From: Burkholderiales bacterium
GTDB taxonomy: Bacteria; Pseudomonadota; Gammaproteobacteria; Burkholderiales; Casimicrobiaceae
DNA: 55,713 nt
Reading direction: 5' to 3'
Assembly (NCBI GenBank): GCA_015075645.1
Contig: JABTUF010000007.1
Coordinates: forward strand, 364,501-420,213
Shown in pieces: positions 19,831-28,355 of this stretch (within the stretch, counting starts at the first letter, position 1; the number at the start of each line of letters is the position of its first letter). The notes under the pieces are model-generated. The model was given only the letters and a program-made list of their open reading frames with translations. It did not search any database and was not told the DNA's origin. The translations under genes were made by a program, and so were the position numbers.

Positions 19831-22185
19831 TCAGATGCGCTCCATCTCGATCGATCCGGACAGGCCCTCGAGACCGCAGGTCGATGCGTGCGCGGCGGCG
19901 AGCCTCACGACGCCCGGCGGCACCGAGGCGTCGGCGACGGCGGCGACCACCGCCTCGCCCCGACCCTGGCGGATGCGCACCTGCGCGCCGTCGGCGATGC
20001 CGAGCTTGTCGAGCAGCGTGCGGTGCATGCGCGCGCGCGGGGGCTTCGCGTCGGCGGTCATCTGCAACGACTGCGCGCGGCGCACCAGCGGGTCGGCGAA
20101 ATAGATCGGGACATCCGCGATGCGCTCGAGCGCAGCGGGCTGCACGGCGGGCGCCGCGATCGCGGTGGACGTCGCGTTCGAGAGGCGTCTCGCGATGGCC
20201 TCGGCGGACGGCACGACCTCCGCGCGCACGTCCTCGATCGAATCGAACCCGAAGCCCGCGAGGCCGAGCGAGGTGCCGAGCACGCGCAGCACCTTCCAGG
20301 CCGGACGCGCCTCGCCGAACGGCTTCACGACGCCGTTGAACGACTGGACGCGACCCTCGCAGTTGACGAAGCTGCCCGCGGTCTCGGTGAACGGCGCGAT
20401 CGGCAGCATCACGTCGGCGTAGCGCTCGCCGTGCGCGAACGGACTCATCACCACGACGAAGTCCGCCGCCTCGAGCGCGGCGCGCGCGGCGGGCGGATTC
20501 GCGCAGTCGAACTCCGGCTCGGCATGCAGCACGACGTACGCGCGCCGGGGCTCCGCGAACATGCGCCACGCGTCGAGCGAGCCCGCCTCCGGCTCGGCGC
20601 CGGCGAGCGAGGCGCCGACCGCGTTCGCCGCCTCGACCAGGGTGCCGAGCGTGGCGCCGACGCAGTCGGACAGCGCCTGGGCGAGCGCCCGGATCTGCGC
20701 GGCCTGCGGATGCTGGACCGCGGCGTTGCCGAGGAGGATCGCACGCTTCGTCCCGGACACGAGCGACTGGGCGATCGCATCGGCCGCGGCCGACGGTTCG
20801 ACGCCCGCGAGCACAGCCGGGACCGGCTTGCCCGCGCGGCGCGCGGCCGCGACGACGATGCCGGCGAGTTCCGCGGGGAGGAGCGAAGGCGCCACGATCG
20901 CCTGGTGCGCGACGCTCATCAGCCAGTCGGCACCGACCGAATGGAGCGACGAGACCTGCGTGCCGCGCTTCGCCGCCTGGCGCAGACGCTGCGCGATCAG
21001 CGGGTGGTCCTTGCGCAGGAAGCTGCCGACGACGAGCACGCGATCGTTCGACGGGAGTTCGGCGATCGGCATGCCGAGCCAGGGGATCCCCGCGAGCGCG
21101 CGGTCGTCCGAGAAGTCGGCCTGGCGGAGCCGATGGTCGACGTTGCCGCTGCCGAGCCCGCGCATGAGCCGCGCGGCGAGCGCGAGTTCCTCGAAGGTCG
21201 CGTGCGGCGAGGCGACCAATCCGATCGACGGGCCGCCGTGCTTCGCGACCGCGTCCCCGAGGCCACGGACGACCGCGTCGAGCGCGGTGGCCCAATCGGT
21301 GTCGCGCCACTCGCCGTTCTCCTTGATCCGCGGCACGGCGAGGCGCTCGGGCGAGGACAACGCCTCGTAGCTGTAGCGGTCCTTGTCGGAGATCCAGCAC
21401 TCGTTCACCGCCTCGTTGTCGAGCGGCAGCACGCGCATCACCCGGTCGCCCTTCACCTGGACCACGAGGTTCGACCCCAGGGAATCGTGCGGCGACACCG
21501 ACTTGCGGCGCGCGAGCTCCCAGTTGCGCGCGGTGTAGCGGAACGGCTTGCTGGTGAGCGCGCCGACCGGGCAGAGGTCGATCACGTTGCCGGACAGTTC
21601 GGAATCCACCGTCTTGCCGACGAAGGTGACGATCTCGGAGTGCTCGCCCCGGCCCATCATGCCGAGTTCCATCACCCCGGCGATCTCCTGGCCGAAGCGG
21701 ATGCAGCGCGTGCAGTGGATGCAGCGGGTCATTTCCTCGGCCGACACCAGCGGACCCAGGTTCTTGTGGAACACGACGCGCTTGGGTTCGCCGTAGCGCG
21801 ACGCCGACTTGCCGTAGCCGACCGCGAGGTCCTGCAACTGGCACTCGCCGCCCTGGTCGCAGATCGGGCAATCGAGCGGGTGGTTGATGAGCAGGAACTC
21901 CATCACGCCCTTCTGGGCCGAGACGGCGAGTTCCGAATGGGTCTGGACCTTCATCCCCTCGGTCGCGGGCGTCGCGCAGGCCGGCAGCGGCTTCGGCGCC
22001 TTCTCGACCTGCACGAGGCACATCCGGCAGTTCGCCGCGATCGAGAGCTTCTTGTGCCAGCAGAAATGCGGCACGTAGACACCGAGCTTGACGGCCGCGT
22101 CCATGACGGTGCTGCCGTGCGGCACGGCGACCGGCTTGCCGTCGATCTCGAGGTTCAGCATCGCGGAGGGAGCGGCGGGCGTCAT
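19831..22185 (-). CDS. nuoG: NADH-quinone oxidoreductase subunit G
   Basis: Large iron-sulfur subunit of the NADH-oxidising arm (784 aa). N-terminal [2Fe-2S] domain with ligands in VPHFCWHKKLSIAANCRMC and ACATP, His/Cys [4Fe-4S] motif HPLDCPICDQGGECQLQD, and a further [4Fe-4S] motif CIHCTRCIRFGQE followed by CPVGALTSK. The C-terminal two thirds is molybdopterin-oxidoreductase-like but without cofactor function, as known for NuoG. The ATG at 22185 overlaps the nuoF stop (TGATG); an internal ATG eight codons on (MLNLEIDG) is the alternative. Confidence 0.97.
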   Translation of the reverse strand: MTPAAPSAMLNLEIDGKPVAVPHGSTVMDAAVKLGVYVPHFCWHKKLSIAANCRMCLVQVEKAPKPLPACATPATEGMKVQTHSELAVSAQKGVMEFLLINHPLDCPICDQGGECQLQDLAVGYGKSASRYGEPKRVVFHKNLGPLVSAEEMTRCIHCTRCIRFGQEIAGVMELGMMGRGEHSEIVTFVGKTVDSELSGNVIDLCPVGALTSKPFRYTARNWELARRKSVSPHDSLGSNLVVQVKGDRVMRVLPLDNEAVNECWISDKDRYSYEALSSPERLAVPRIKENGEWRDTDWATALDAVVRGLGDAVAKHGGPSIGLVASPHATFEELALAARLMRGLGSGNVDHRLRQADFSDDRALAGIPWLGMPIAELPSNDRVLVVGSFLRKDHPLIAQRLRQAAKRGTQVSSLHSVGADWLMSVAHQAIVAPSLLPAELAGIVVAAARRAGKPVPAVLAGVEPSAAADAIAQSLVSGTKRAILLGNAAVQHPQAAQIRALAQALSDCVGATLGTLVEAANAVGASLAGAEPEAGSLDAWRMFAEPRRAYVVLHAEPEFDCANPPAARAALEAADFVVVMSPFAHGERYADVMLPIAPFTETAGSFVNCEGRVQSFNGVVKPFGEARPAWKVLRVLGTSLGLAGFGFDSIEDVRAEVVPSAEAIARRLSNATSTAIAAPAVQPAALERIADVPIYFADPLVRRAQSLQMTADAKPPRARMHRTLLDKLGIADGAQVRIRQGRGEAVVAAVADASVPPGVVRLAAAHASTCGLEGLSGSIEMERI

Positions 22186-23489
22186 CACAGATAGGGCGGC
22201 ACGAGACAGCACTTGTGGTCGATGTGGTGCTGGAACTCGGCGCGGAAGTGCCGGGTGAAACTCTTCACCGGCATCGCCGCCGCGTCGCCCAGCGCGCAGA
22301 TCGTGCGGCCCATGATGTTGTCGGACACCGAGTTCAGCAGATCCAGGTCCTCCTGGCGGCCCTCGCCGTTCTCGATGCGCCGGACCACCCGCCACAGCCA
22401 GCCGGTGCCCTCGCGGCAGGGCGTGCACTGGCCGCAGGATTCCTCGAAGTAGAAGTACGAGAGGCGCATCAGGGACTTGACCATGCAGCGCGTCTCGTCC
22501 ATCACGATCACGGCGCCCGAGCCCAGCATCGAGCCGGCCTTCGCGATCGCGTCGTAGTCCATCGTCGTCGCCATCATGACGTCGGCCGGCAGCACCGGCG
22601 CCGACGATCCGCCGGGGATGACCGCCTTGAGCCTGCGGCCGCCGCGCACCCCGCCCGCCATCGCGAGGAGGTCGGGGAACGGCGTGCCGAGCTTCACCTC
22701 GAAGTTGCCCGGACGCGCGACATCGCCGGACACCGAGAAGATCTTCGTGCCGCCGTTGTTCGGCTTGCCGAGGTTCAGGAACCACTCGCCGCCGTGGCGC
22801 AGGATCCACGGCACCGACGCGAAGGTCTCGGTGTTGTTGATCGTCGTCGGCTTGCCGTAGAGGCCGAAGCTCGCCGGGAACGGCGGCTTGAAGCGCGGCT
22901 GGCCCTTCTTGCCCTCGATCGACTCGAGCAGCGCCGTCTCCTCGCCGCAGATGTAGGCGCCGAAACCGTGGTGATTGAAGAGCTCGAACGAGAAGCCGCT
23001 GCCGAGAATGTCCTTGCCGAGGAAGCCGGCCGCGCGCGCCTCGTCGACCGCCTCCTCGCAGCGCTCGTAGACGTCCCAGATCTCGCCGTGGACGTAGTTG
23101 TAGCCGCGCGCGCAGCCCATCGCGTAGCCCGCGATGATCATGCCCTCGATCAGCGCGTGCGGGTTGTAGCGCAGGATGTCGCGGTCCTTGAACGTGCCCG
23201 GTTCGCCCTCGTCCGAATTGCAGACCACGTACTTGTCGCCGGCGAACTGCTGCGGCATGAAGCTCCACTTGAGGCCGGTCGGGAAGCCCGCGCCGCCGCG
23301 CCCGCGCAGCGCGCTCTTCTTCACCTCCGCGATCACGGTGGCGGGCGGCGTCTTCTCCGCGAGGATCTTCCGCAGCGCCTCGTAGCCGCCGCGCTTCACG
23401 TAGTCGTCGAGCCGCCAGTTGCGGCCGTCGAGTCCCGCCATCAGCACCGCGTCGGGGCCGTAGTCGAGGAACTCGCGCGGGGCGTTCAT
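22185..23489 (-). CDS. nuoF: NADH-quinone oxidoreductase subunit F
   Basis: NADH- and FMN-binding subunit (434 aa), the entry point for electrons into complex I. Visible: glycine-rich NADH/FMN site GRGGAGFPTGLKWSFMP, CNSDEGEPGTFKDRDI, AYICGEETALLESIEG, and the [4Fe-4S] N3 motif ESCGQCTPCREG with a downstream cysteine in MGRTICALGDAAAMPV. The ATG overlaps the nuoE TGA (ATGA), which sets the start and gives the normal family length. Confidence 0.98.
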   Translation of the reverse strand: MNAPREFLDYGPDAVLMAGLDGRNWRLDDYVKRGGYEALRKILAEKTPPATVIAEVKKSALRGRGGAGFPTGLKWSFMPQQFAGDKYVVCNSDEGEPGTFKDRDILRYNPHALIEGMIIAGYAMGCARGYNYVHGEIWDVYERCEEAVDEARAAGFLGKDILGSGFSFELFNHHGFGAYICGEETALLESIEGKKGQPRFKPPFPASFGLYGKPTTINNTETFASVPWILRHGGEWFLNLGKPNNGGTKIFSVSGDVARPGNFEVKLGTPFPDLLAMAGGVRGGRRLKAVIPGGSSAPVLPADVMMATTMDYDAIAKAGSMLGSGAVIVMDETRCMVKSLMRLSYFYFEESCGQCTPCREGTGWLWRVVRRIENGEGRQEDLDLLNSVSDNIMGRTICALGDAAAMPVKSFTRHFRAEFQHHIDHKCCLVPPYL

Positions 23490-24013
23490 CGCTCGCCCTT
23501 CGTATCCGGCCGGCCCTCGCCGCGGGCGGCGGCGGCCGTGAGTTCGTCGACGAGCGCGTCGAGCTTCGCCCCGCTCATCCAGCTCTCCATCCGGTGGTCG
23601 TTGACGAGCATCACCGGCGCGTCGCCGCAGGCGCCCATGCACTCGCCCTCCTTCAGCGTGAAGCAGCCGTCGGGGGTCGTCTCGCCGAAGTCGACGCCGA
23701 GCTTCGCCTTCAGGTGCTCGGCCGCCGCCGTCGCGCCGGAGAGCGCGCAGGGCAGGTTGGTGCAGATCGTCAGCTTGAAACGGCCGGTCGGTTTCAGGTC
23801 GTACATCGTGTAGAACGTCGCGACCTCGTAGACCGCGATCGGCGGCATCCCGAGAATCGAGGCGATCTCGTCCATCGCCTCGTTCGACAGCCAGCCCCGC
23901 TCCCGCTGCGCGATCGCGAGCGCCGACATCACCGCCGACTGCTGCTGGCCGGCCGGGTACTTGGCGACCTCGCGGTCGATGCGCGCGCGCGACTCGTCGG
24001 ACAGGGGCTTCAT
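23486..24013 (-). CDS. nuoE: NADH-quinone oxidoreductase subunit E
   Basis: Thioredoxin-fold subunit (175 aa) with the [2Fe-2S] cluster N1a near the flavin. The four ligand cysteines are visible as CTNLPC and CMGAC, with an N-terminal helical domain (ARIDREVAKYPAGQQQSAVMSALAIAQ). Both ends are fixed by four-base ATGA overlaps, with nuoD upstream and nuoF downstream. Confidence 0.97.
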   Translation of the reverse strand: MKPLSDESRARIDREVAKYPAGQQQSAVMSALAIAQRERGWLSNEAMDEIASILGMPPIAVYEVATFYTMYDLKPTGRFKLTICTNLPCALSGATAAAEHLKAKLGVDFGETTPDGCFTLKEGECMGACGDAPVMLVNDHRMESWMSGAKLDALVDELTAAAARGEGRPDTKGER

Positions 24014-25263
24014 CGGTCGATCGACCCGAACACGACGTCCTGCGTGCCGATGATCGCGACGACGTCCGCGATCATGTGCCCGCGGGACATTTCGTCGAGC
24101 GCCGCGAGGTGGGCGTAGTCGGGCGCGCGCAGCTTGAGCCGGTAGGGCTTGTTCGCGCCGTCCGAGATCGCATAGACGCCGAACTCGCCCTTCGGATGCT
24201 CGATCGCGGCGTACACCTCGCCCGGCGGCACGTGAATGCCCTCGGTGAAGAGCTTGAAGTGGTGGATCAGGTCCTCCATGCCGGTCTTCATCGCCTCGCG
24301 CGACGGCGGAGCCACCTTGTGGTCGCCGGTGATGACCGGGCCGGGGTTCGCGCGGAGCCACTCGACGCACTGGGCCACGATCCGGTTCGACTGGCGCATC
24401 TCCTCGACCCGGACCAGGTAGCGGTCGTAGGTGTCGCCGTTCACGCCGACCGGGACGTCGAACGCCATCTTGTCGTAGACCTCGTAGGGTTGCTTCCTGC
24501 GGAGGTCCCAGGGAATGCCCGATCCGCGCAGCATCGCGCCGGAGAAGCCCAGCGCCATCGCGCGCTCCGGCGAGACCACCCCGATGCCGACGGTTCGCTG
24601 CTTCCAGATGCGGTTGTCGGTGAGGAGCGTCTCGTAGTCGTCCACGTATCCGGGGAACCGCTTCGTGAAGTCCTCGATGAAGTCGAGGAGCGAGCCCTGG
24701 CGGTTGGCGTTCATCTCGCAGAGCGCGCGGGCGTTGCGCGTGTGCTGCGCGCGGTACTGCGGCATCCGGTCCGGCAGGTCGCGGTAGACGCCTCCCGGCC
24801 GGTAGTAGGCGGCGTGCATCCGCGCGCCGGACACCGCTTCGTACATGTCGAACAGGTCCTCGCGCTCGCGGAAGCAGTAGAGGAACGTCGTCATGCCGCC
24901 GCAGTCGAGCGAGTGGCAGCCGAGCCACAGCAGGTGGTTCAGGATGCGCGTGATCTCGTCGAACATCACGCGGATGTACTGCGCGCGGATCGGCACCTCG
25001 ATCCCGAGCAGGCGCTCGATCGCGAGGCAGTAGGCGTGCTCGTTGCACATCATCGACACGTAGTCCAGCCGGTCCATGTAGGGCAGCGACTGGATCCAGG
25101 TCTTGTGCTCGGCGAGCTTTTCGGTCGCGCGGTGCAAAAGGCCGATGTGCGGGTCGGCGCGCTCGATCACCTCGCCGTCGAGTTCGAGCACCAGGCGCAG
25201 CACGCCGTGGGCCGCCGGATGCTGCGGCCCGAAGTTCATCGTGTAGTTGCGGATCTCGGCCAT
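24010..25263 (-). CDS. nuoD: NADH-quinone oxidoreductase subunit D
   Basis: The 49-kDa-type subunit (417 aa) that together with NuoB forms the quinone reduction site. Begins MAEIRNYTMNFGPQHPAAHGVLRLVLELDGE, with HIGLLHRATEKL, MCNEHAYCLAIE, GGMTTFLYCFREREDLFDMYE and C-terminal SRGHMIADVVAIIGTQDVVFGSIDR, all highly conserved. Separate from NuoC, unlike the fused NuoCD of enterobacteria. Three bases after nuoC; ATGA overlap with nuoE. Confidence 0.98.
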   Translation of the reverse strand: MAEIRNYTMNFGPQHPAAHGVLRLVLELDGEVIERADPHIGLLHRATEKLAEHKTWIQSLPYMDRLDYVSMMCNEHAYCLAIERLLGIEVPIRAQYIRVMFDEITRILNHLLWLGCHSLDCGGMTTFLYCFREREDLFDMYEAVSGARMHAAYYRPGGVYRDLPDRMPQYRAQHTRNARALCEMNANRQGSLLDFIEDFTKRFPGYVDDYETLLTDNRIWKQRTVGIGVVSPERAMALGFSGAMLRGSGIPWDLRRKQPYEVYDKMAFDVPVGVNGDTYDRYLVRVEEMRQSNRIVAQCVEWLRANPGPVITGDHKVAPPSREAMKTGMEDLIHHFKLFTEGIHVPPGEVYAAIEHPKGEFGVYAISDGANKPYRLKLRAPDYAHLAALDEMSRGHMIADVVAIIGTQDVVFGSIDR

Positions 25264-25266
25264 CGC

Positions 25267-25914
25267 TCAGGCTTTGCCGGGCTCGTGGCCGGCGTAGTTG
25301 GGCTCGCGCACGATCCGCGGCGTGACCTCGCGCGGCTCGATGGTGACCGGCTGGTAGACGACGCGGCCCTGCTCCGGGTCGAAGCGCATCTCGACGTGGC
25401 CGGACAGCGGGAAGTCCTTGCGGAACGGATGGCCGACGAAGCCGTAGTCGGTGAGGATGCGGCGCAGGTCCGGGTGACCGGTGAACACGATGCCGTAGAG
25501 GTCGAACGCCTCGCGTTCGAACCAGTTCGCCGACGGCCACAGCTCGATCATCGACGGCAGCACCGGGAAGTCGTCGTCGGGCGCGAACGCGCGCACGCGG
25601 AGCCGCCGGTTGTTCGCGAGCGACAGCAGGTGGTAGACCGCCGCGAAGCGCGGGCCGTCGCGCCGCGCGTCGGCGATCGCCGAGTAGTCGACGCCGCACA
25701 CGTCGACGAGGACCTCGAACCGGTGGGCCGGCGTGTCGCGCAGCGCGCGCATCGTCGCGACCAGGCGGTCGTGGCGGACGACGAGCGTGGTCTCGCCCAG
25801 CGCGTCGACGACCGAGACGATCGCCTCGCCGAACGCCGCGCGCCAGGGATCGACCGGGACGTCGGGCGCCGGCACGGCCGCGGCGGCGTCCGGGGAAGCG
25901 GGAGCGTCGGCCAT
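25267..25914 (-). CDS. nuoC: NADH-quinone oxidoreductase subunit C
   Basis: The 30-kDa-type subunit (215 aa) that docks the peripheral arm. Core motif ANWFEREAFDLYGIVFTGHPDLRRILTDYGFVGHPFRKDFPLSG is diagnostic. The N-terminus (first about 22 residues) is Ala/Pro/Asp-rich and probably disordered. The start is set by a TGATG overlap with the nuoB stop. The longer open frame upstream is a shadow of nuoB. Confidence 0.97.
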   Translation of the reverse strand: MADAPASPDAAAAVPAPDVPVDPWRAAFGEAIVSVVDALGETTLVVRHDRLVATMRALRDTPAHRFEVLVDVCGVDYSAIADARRDGPRFAAVYHLLSLANNRRLRVRAFAPDDDFPVLPSMIELWPSANWFEREAFDLYGIVFTGHPDLRRILTDYGFVGHPFRKDFPLSGHVEMRFDPEQGRVVYQPVTIEPREVTPRIVREPNYAGHEPGKA

Positions 25915-26390
25915 CAGCGCGCGATCGTGTTGGTGCGCCAGATCTTGTTCTGGAGCTGCAGGATGCCGTAGAGCAGCGCCTCGGCGGTCGGCGGGCAGCC
26001 GGGCACGTAGATGTCGACCGGCACGATGCGGTCGCAGCCGCGCACGACCGAGTACGAATAGTGGTAGTAGCCGCCGCCGTTCGCGCAGGAGCCCATCGAG
26101 ATCACCCAGCGCGGCTCGGGCATCTGCTCGTAGACCTTGCGCAGCGCCGGCGCCATCTTGTTGCAGAGCGTGCCGGCGACGAGCATCACGTCGGACTGGC
26201 GCGGCGACGGCCGGAACACGACGCCGAAGCGGTCGAGGTCGTAGCGCGCCGCGCCCGCGTGCATCATCTCGACCGCGCAGCACGCGAGCCCGAAGGTCAT
26301 CGGCCACATCGAGCCGTTGCGGGCCCAGTTGATCACGCTGTCGAGCGTGGTCGTGACGAAGCCCTTCTCGAGGACGCCTTCGATCGCCAT
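25914..26390 (-). CDS. nuoB: NADH-quinone oxidoreductase subunit B
   Basis: Subunit (158 aa) that carries the terminal [4Fe-4S] cluster N2 and passes electrons to quinone. The tandem-cysteine ligand motif GLACCAVEMMHAG and the other ligands in MGSCANGGGYY and YVPGCPPTAEAL are all present. An N-terminal amphipathic segment (MAIEGVLEKGFVTTTLDSVINWARNGSMWPM) is typical. Eighteen bases after nuoA. Confidence 0.98.
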   Translation of the reverse strand: MAIEGVLEKGFVTTTLDSVINWARNGSMWPMTFGLACCAVEMMHAGAARYDLDRFGVVFRPSPRQSDVMLVAGTLCNKMAPALRKVYEQMPEPRWVISMGSCANGGGYYHYSYSVVRGCDRIVPVDIYVPGCPPTAEALLYGILQLQNKIWRTNTIAR

Positions 26391-26408
26391 CGCGCTAGCC
26401 CGTCCGCC

Positions 26409-26765
26409 TCAGTCCCATTCGAGTGCGCCCTTCTTCCACTCGTAGATGAAGCCGACCACGAGGATCGCGAGGAAGACCATCATCGCGGCGTACCCGAAGA
26501 AGCCGAGTTCCGGCAGCACCACCGCCCAGGGGAAGAGGAACGCGATCTCGAGGTCGAACAGGATGAACAGGATCGCGACCAGGTAGAAGCGCACGTCGAA
26601 CTTCATGCGCGCGTCCTCGAAGGCCTCGAAGCCGCACTCGTAGGGCGAGAGCTTCTTCGCGTCGGGCTTGTTCGGCGACAGGACGCTGCCCACCGTGAGG
26701 AGCACCGCGCCGAGCACGATGCCGACGGCGATGAACATCAGGACCGGAAAGTAGTTCTCGAGCAT
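26409..26765 (-). CDS. nuoA: NADH-quinone oxidoreductase subunit A
   Basis: Small three-helix membrane subunit (118 aa) of complex I, first gene of the nuo cluster. Diagnostic loop after helix 1: KKLSPYECGFEAFEDARMKFDVRFYLVAILFILFDLEIAFLFPWAV, whose cysteine marks the active/deactive switch in homologues. The 88 bases ahead hold no clear promoter and run to tRNA-Leu, so transcription probably starts further upstream at tpiA or secG. Confidence 0.97.
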   Translation of the reverse strand: MLENYFPVLMFIAVGIVLGAVLLTVGSVLSPNKPDAKKLSPYECGFEAFEDARMKFDVRFYLVAILFILFDLEIAFLFPWAVVLPELGFFGYAAMMVFLAILVVGFIYEWKKGALEWD

Positions 26766-26853
26766 GCCGACCTCAGGCGCCGGAAATGCCGCCGGCGCTC
26801 ATCCGTTGCCCGGCGTCACGCCGGAAATCACCTCGCTACACCGCCATTCCATC

Positions 26854-26938
26854 TGGTGCCGACGGGGAGACTCGAACTCCCACGGCTTTCGCCACTGCCC
26901 CCTCAAGACAGCGTGTCTACCAATTTCACCACGTCGGC
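26854..26938 (-). tRNA. tRNA-Leu (anticodon GAG)
   Basis: An 85-nt class II tRNA with encoded CCA (26854-26856). Acceptor arm GCCGACG pairs with CGTCGGC, D-arm contains AAATTGGTAGACAC, anticodon loop TTGAGGG (GAG), a long variable arm GTGGCGAAAGCCGT, and T-arm GGGAGTTCGAGTCTCCC. It sits between secG and nuoA on the same strand, a placement known from betaproteobacteria. Confidence 0.97.
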
Positions 26939-26983
26939 GCGTTCATCGCTGTTCGCGCCCCGGACCGGCCGGGACGCGCAATG

Positions 26984-27451
26984 CTATTTCGGGACCTCCC
27001 CCGCCTTCGAACCGGGCGCTGCGGGCGCGGACGGAGCCGCGGATCCGGCTGGCGCCGCGGCCCCCGAAGCTGCGGCGGAACCGGCCGCAGGTGTCGTGCT
27101 TCCCGCCGGCGGCGTCGCCGCACCGGGCGCCGGGGAGCCCGTGGGCGCACCGGTCGCCGGCGCACCCTTGTCGAGCACGCTGCGCTCCATCAGGCTGCCG
27201 CCGCGCTGGCTGTGCGAGGCCACGTACCAGGTGAGTCCGATGCTGGTCAGGAAGAACACCGCGGCCAGGACCGCCGTGGTGTGCGACAGGAAGTTCGCGG
27301 AGCCCGACGCGCCGAACAGGCTGCCGGACGACCCGCTGCCGAACGCGGCACCCATGTCCGCACCCTTGCCGTGCTGCAGCAGCACGAATCCGCAGATCGC
27401 GACCGCCACGCCGACGTGGACCATCAGCAGGAAGCCTTCGAGGAAATCCAT
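26984..27451 (-). CDS. secG: Protein-export membrane protein SecG
   Basis: Auxiliary subunit of the SecYEG translocon (155 aa; typical SecG 75-130). Two membrane segments, about 4-25 and 54-76, flank the conserved loop LLQHGKGADMGAAFGSGSSGSLFG. From about residue 80 the chain becomes a long Ala/Pro/Gly/Ser-rich tail with low complexity, a feature seen in some high-GC betaproteobacteria. Located 30 bases downstream of tpiA and 45 bases ahead of tRNA-Leu. Confidence 0.95.
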   Translation of the reverse strand: MDFLEGFLLMVHVGVAVAICGFVLLQHGKGADMGAAFGSGSSGSLFGASGSANFLSHTTAVLAAVFFLTSIGLTWYVASHSQRGGSLMERSVLDKGAPATGAPTGSPAPGAATPPAGSTTPAAGSAAASGAAAPAGSAAPSAPAAPGSKAGEVPK

Positions 27452-27481
27452 CGTTCGTTCCGTCCGTTCTCCGCGACCGCG

Positions 27482-28213
27482 TCACGATCCCGCGATCGCC
27501 AGCAATTCGTTCGCGTCCAGCGACGCGCCACCCACCAGCCCGCCGTCCACGTCCGGCATCGCGAAGAGCGATGCCGCGTTGGAGGCCTTCACGCTCCCGC
27601 CGTAGAGCACCGGCACGTCCTTCGAGCCCGCCGCGGCGAGTTGCGCCCGCAACGCCGCGTGCACCTGCTGGGCCTCTTCCGGGCTCGCCGTGCGCCCGGT
27701 GCCGATCGCCCAGACCGGCTCGTAGGCCACGACGACGCGGCCGACCTCCGTTCCCACGGCGCGGACCACCGCGCCCAGCTGCCTTTCCACCACCGCGCCG
27801 GTCGCACCGGCATCGCGTTCCTCGAGCGTCTCGCCGACGCACACGATCGGCGTGACGCCCGCCGCCAGGGCCGCGCGGGCCTTGGCGCCGACCTCCTCGT
27901 CCCGCTCGCCGTGGTAGCGGCGCCGTTCCGAGTGGCCGACGATCGCGTAGCGCGCCCCGAACTCCGCGAGCATCGCGCCCGACACCTCGCCGGTGTACGC
28001 TCCCGACGCGTGCTGGCTCACGTCCTGCGCCCCGTAGCCCACCGAGCTGCCCGCGAGCGCCTCGCGCGCCTGCGCGAGATACGGAAACGGCACGCACACC
28101 GCCAGGGTGCGCCCGCCGTCCGCCCGGAATCCCCGCAACGTTGCGTACCGCACGGCGTTCTCTTCGAGTCCGCCGTGCATCTTCCAGTTGCCGACGGTCA
28201 GCGTGCCGCGCAT
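27482..28213 (-). CDS. tpiA: Triose-phosphate isomerase
   Basis: Glycolytic enzyme (243 aa) interconverting dihydroxyacetone phosphate and glyceraldehyde 3-phosphate. All catalytic residues are visible: N9 and K11 in VGNWKMHG, H94 in IVGHSERR and E165 in VAYEPVWAIGTG, with the phosphate-binding GGSV and LVGGASL loops near the C-terminus. tpiA-secG-tRNA-Leu-nuoA is a conserved betaproteobacterial order. A promoter with a perfect -10 lies about 90 bases upstream. Confidence 0.98.
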   Translation of the reverse strand: MRGTLTVGNWKMHGGLEENAVRYATLRGFRADGGRTLAVCVPFPYLAQAREALAGSSVGYGAQDVSQHASGAYTGEVSGAMLAEFGARYAIVGHSERRRYHGERDEEVGAKARAALAAGVTPIVCVGETLEERDAGATGAVVERQLGAVVRAVGTEVGRVVVAYEPVWAIGTGRTASPEEAQQVHAALRAQLAAAGSKDVPVLYGGSVKASNAASLFAMPDVDGGLVGGASLDANELLAIAGS

Positions 28214-28302
28214 CGTCCCGGATCGTCCCGCGCACCGCGCCCGGTCGGCCCGGCACGACGTCGCGCCGAACCGGCCGCGAACACGGCCAGCAAATCATCG
28301 GG

Positions 28303-28332
28303 ATTATACCGCGCTGCCGCAAACCCCGCCAA
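28303..28332 (-). promoter_or_regulatory. Promoter of tpiA-secG-(tRNA-Leu-nuo)
   Basis: On the - strand: -35 TTGGCG (28327-28332), 18-base spacer and a perfect -10 TATAAT (28303-28308), leaving a leader of about 85-90 bases before the tpiA ATG. No other good promoter was noticed between here and nuoA, so it may drive the whole cluster (inference). Confidence 0.6.
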
Positions 28333-28355
28333 CGTCGGGGGTTCGCCGCGCCGGA

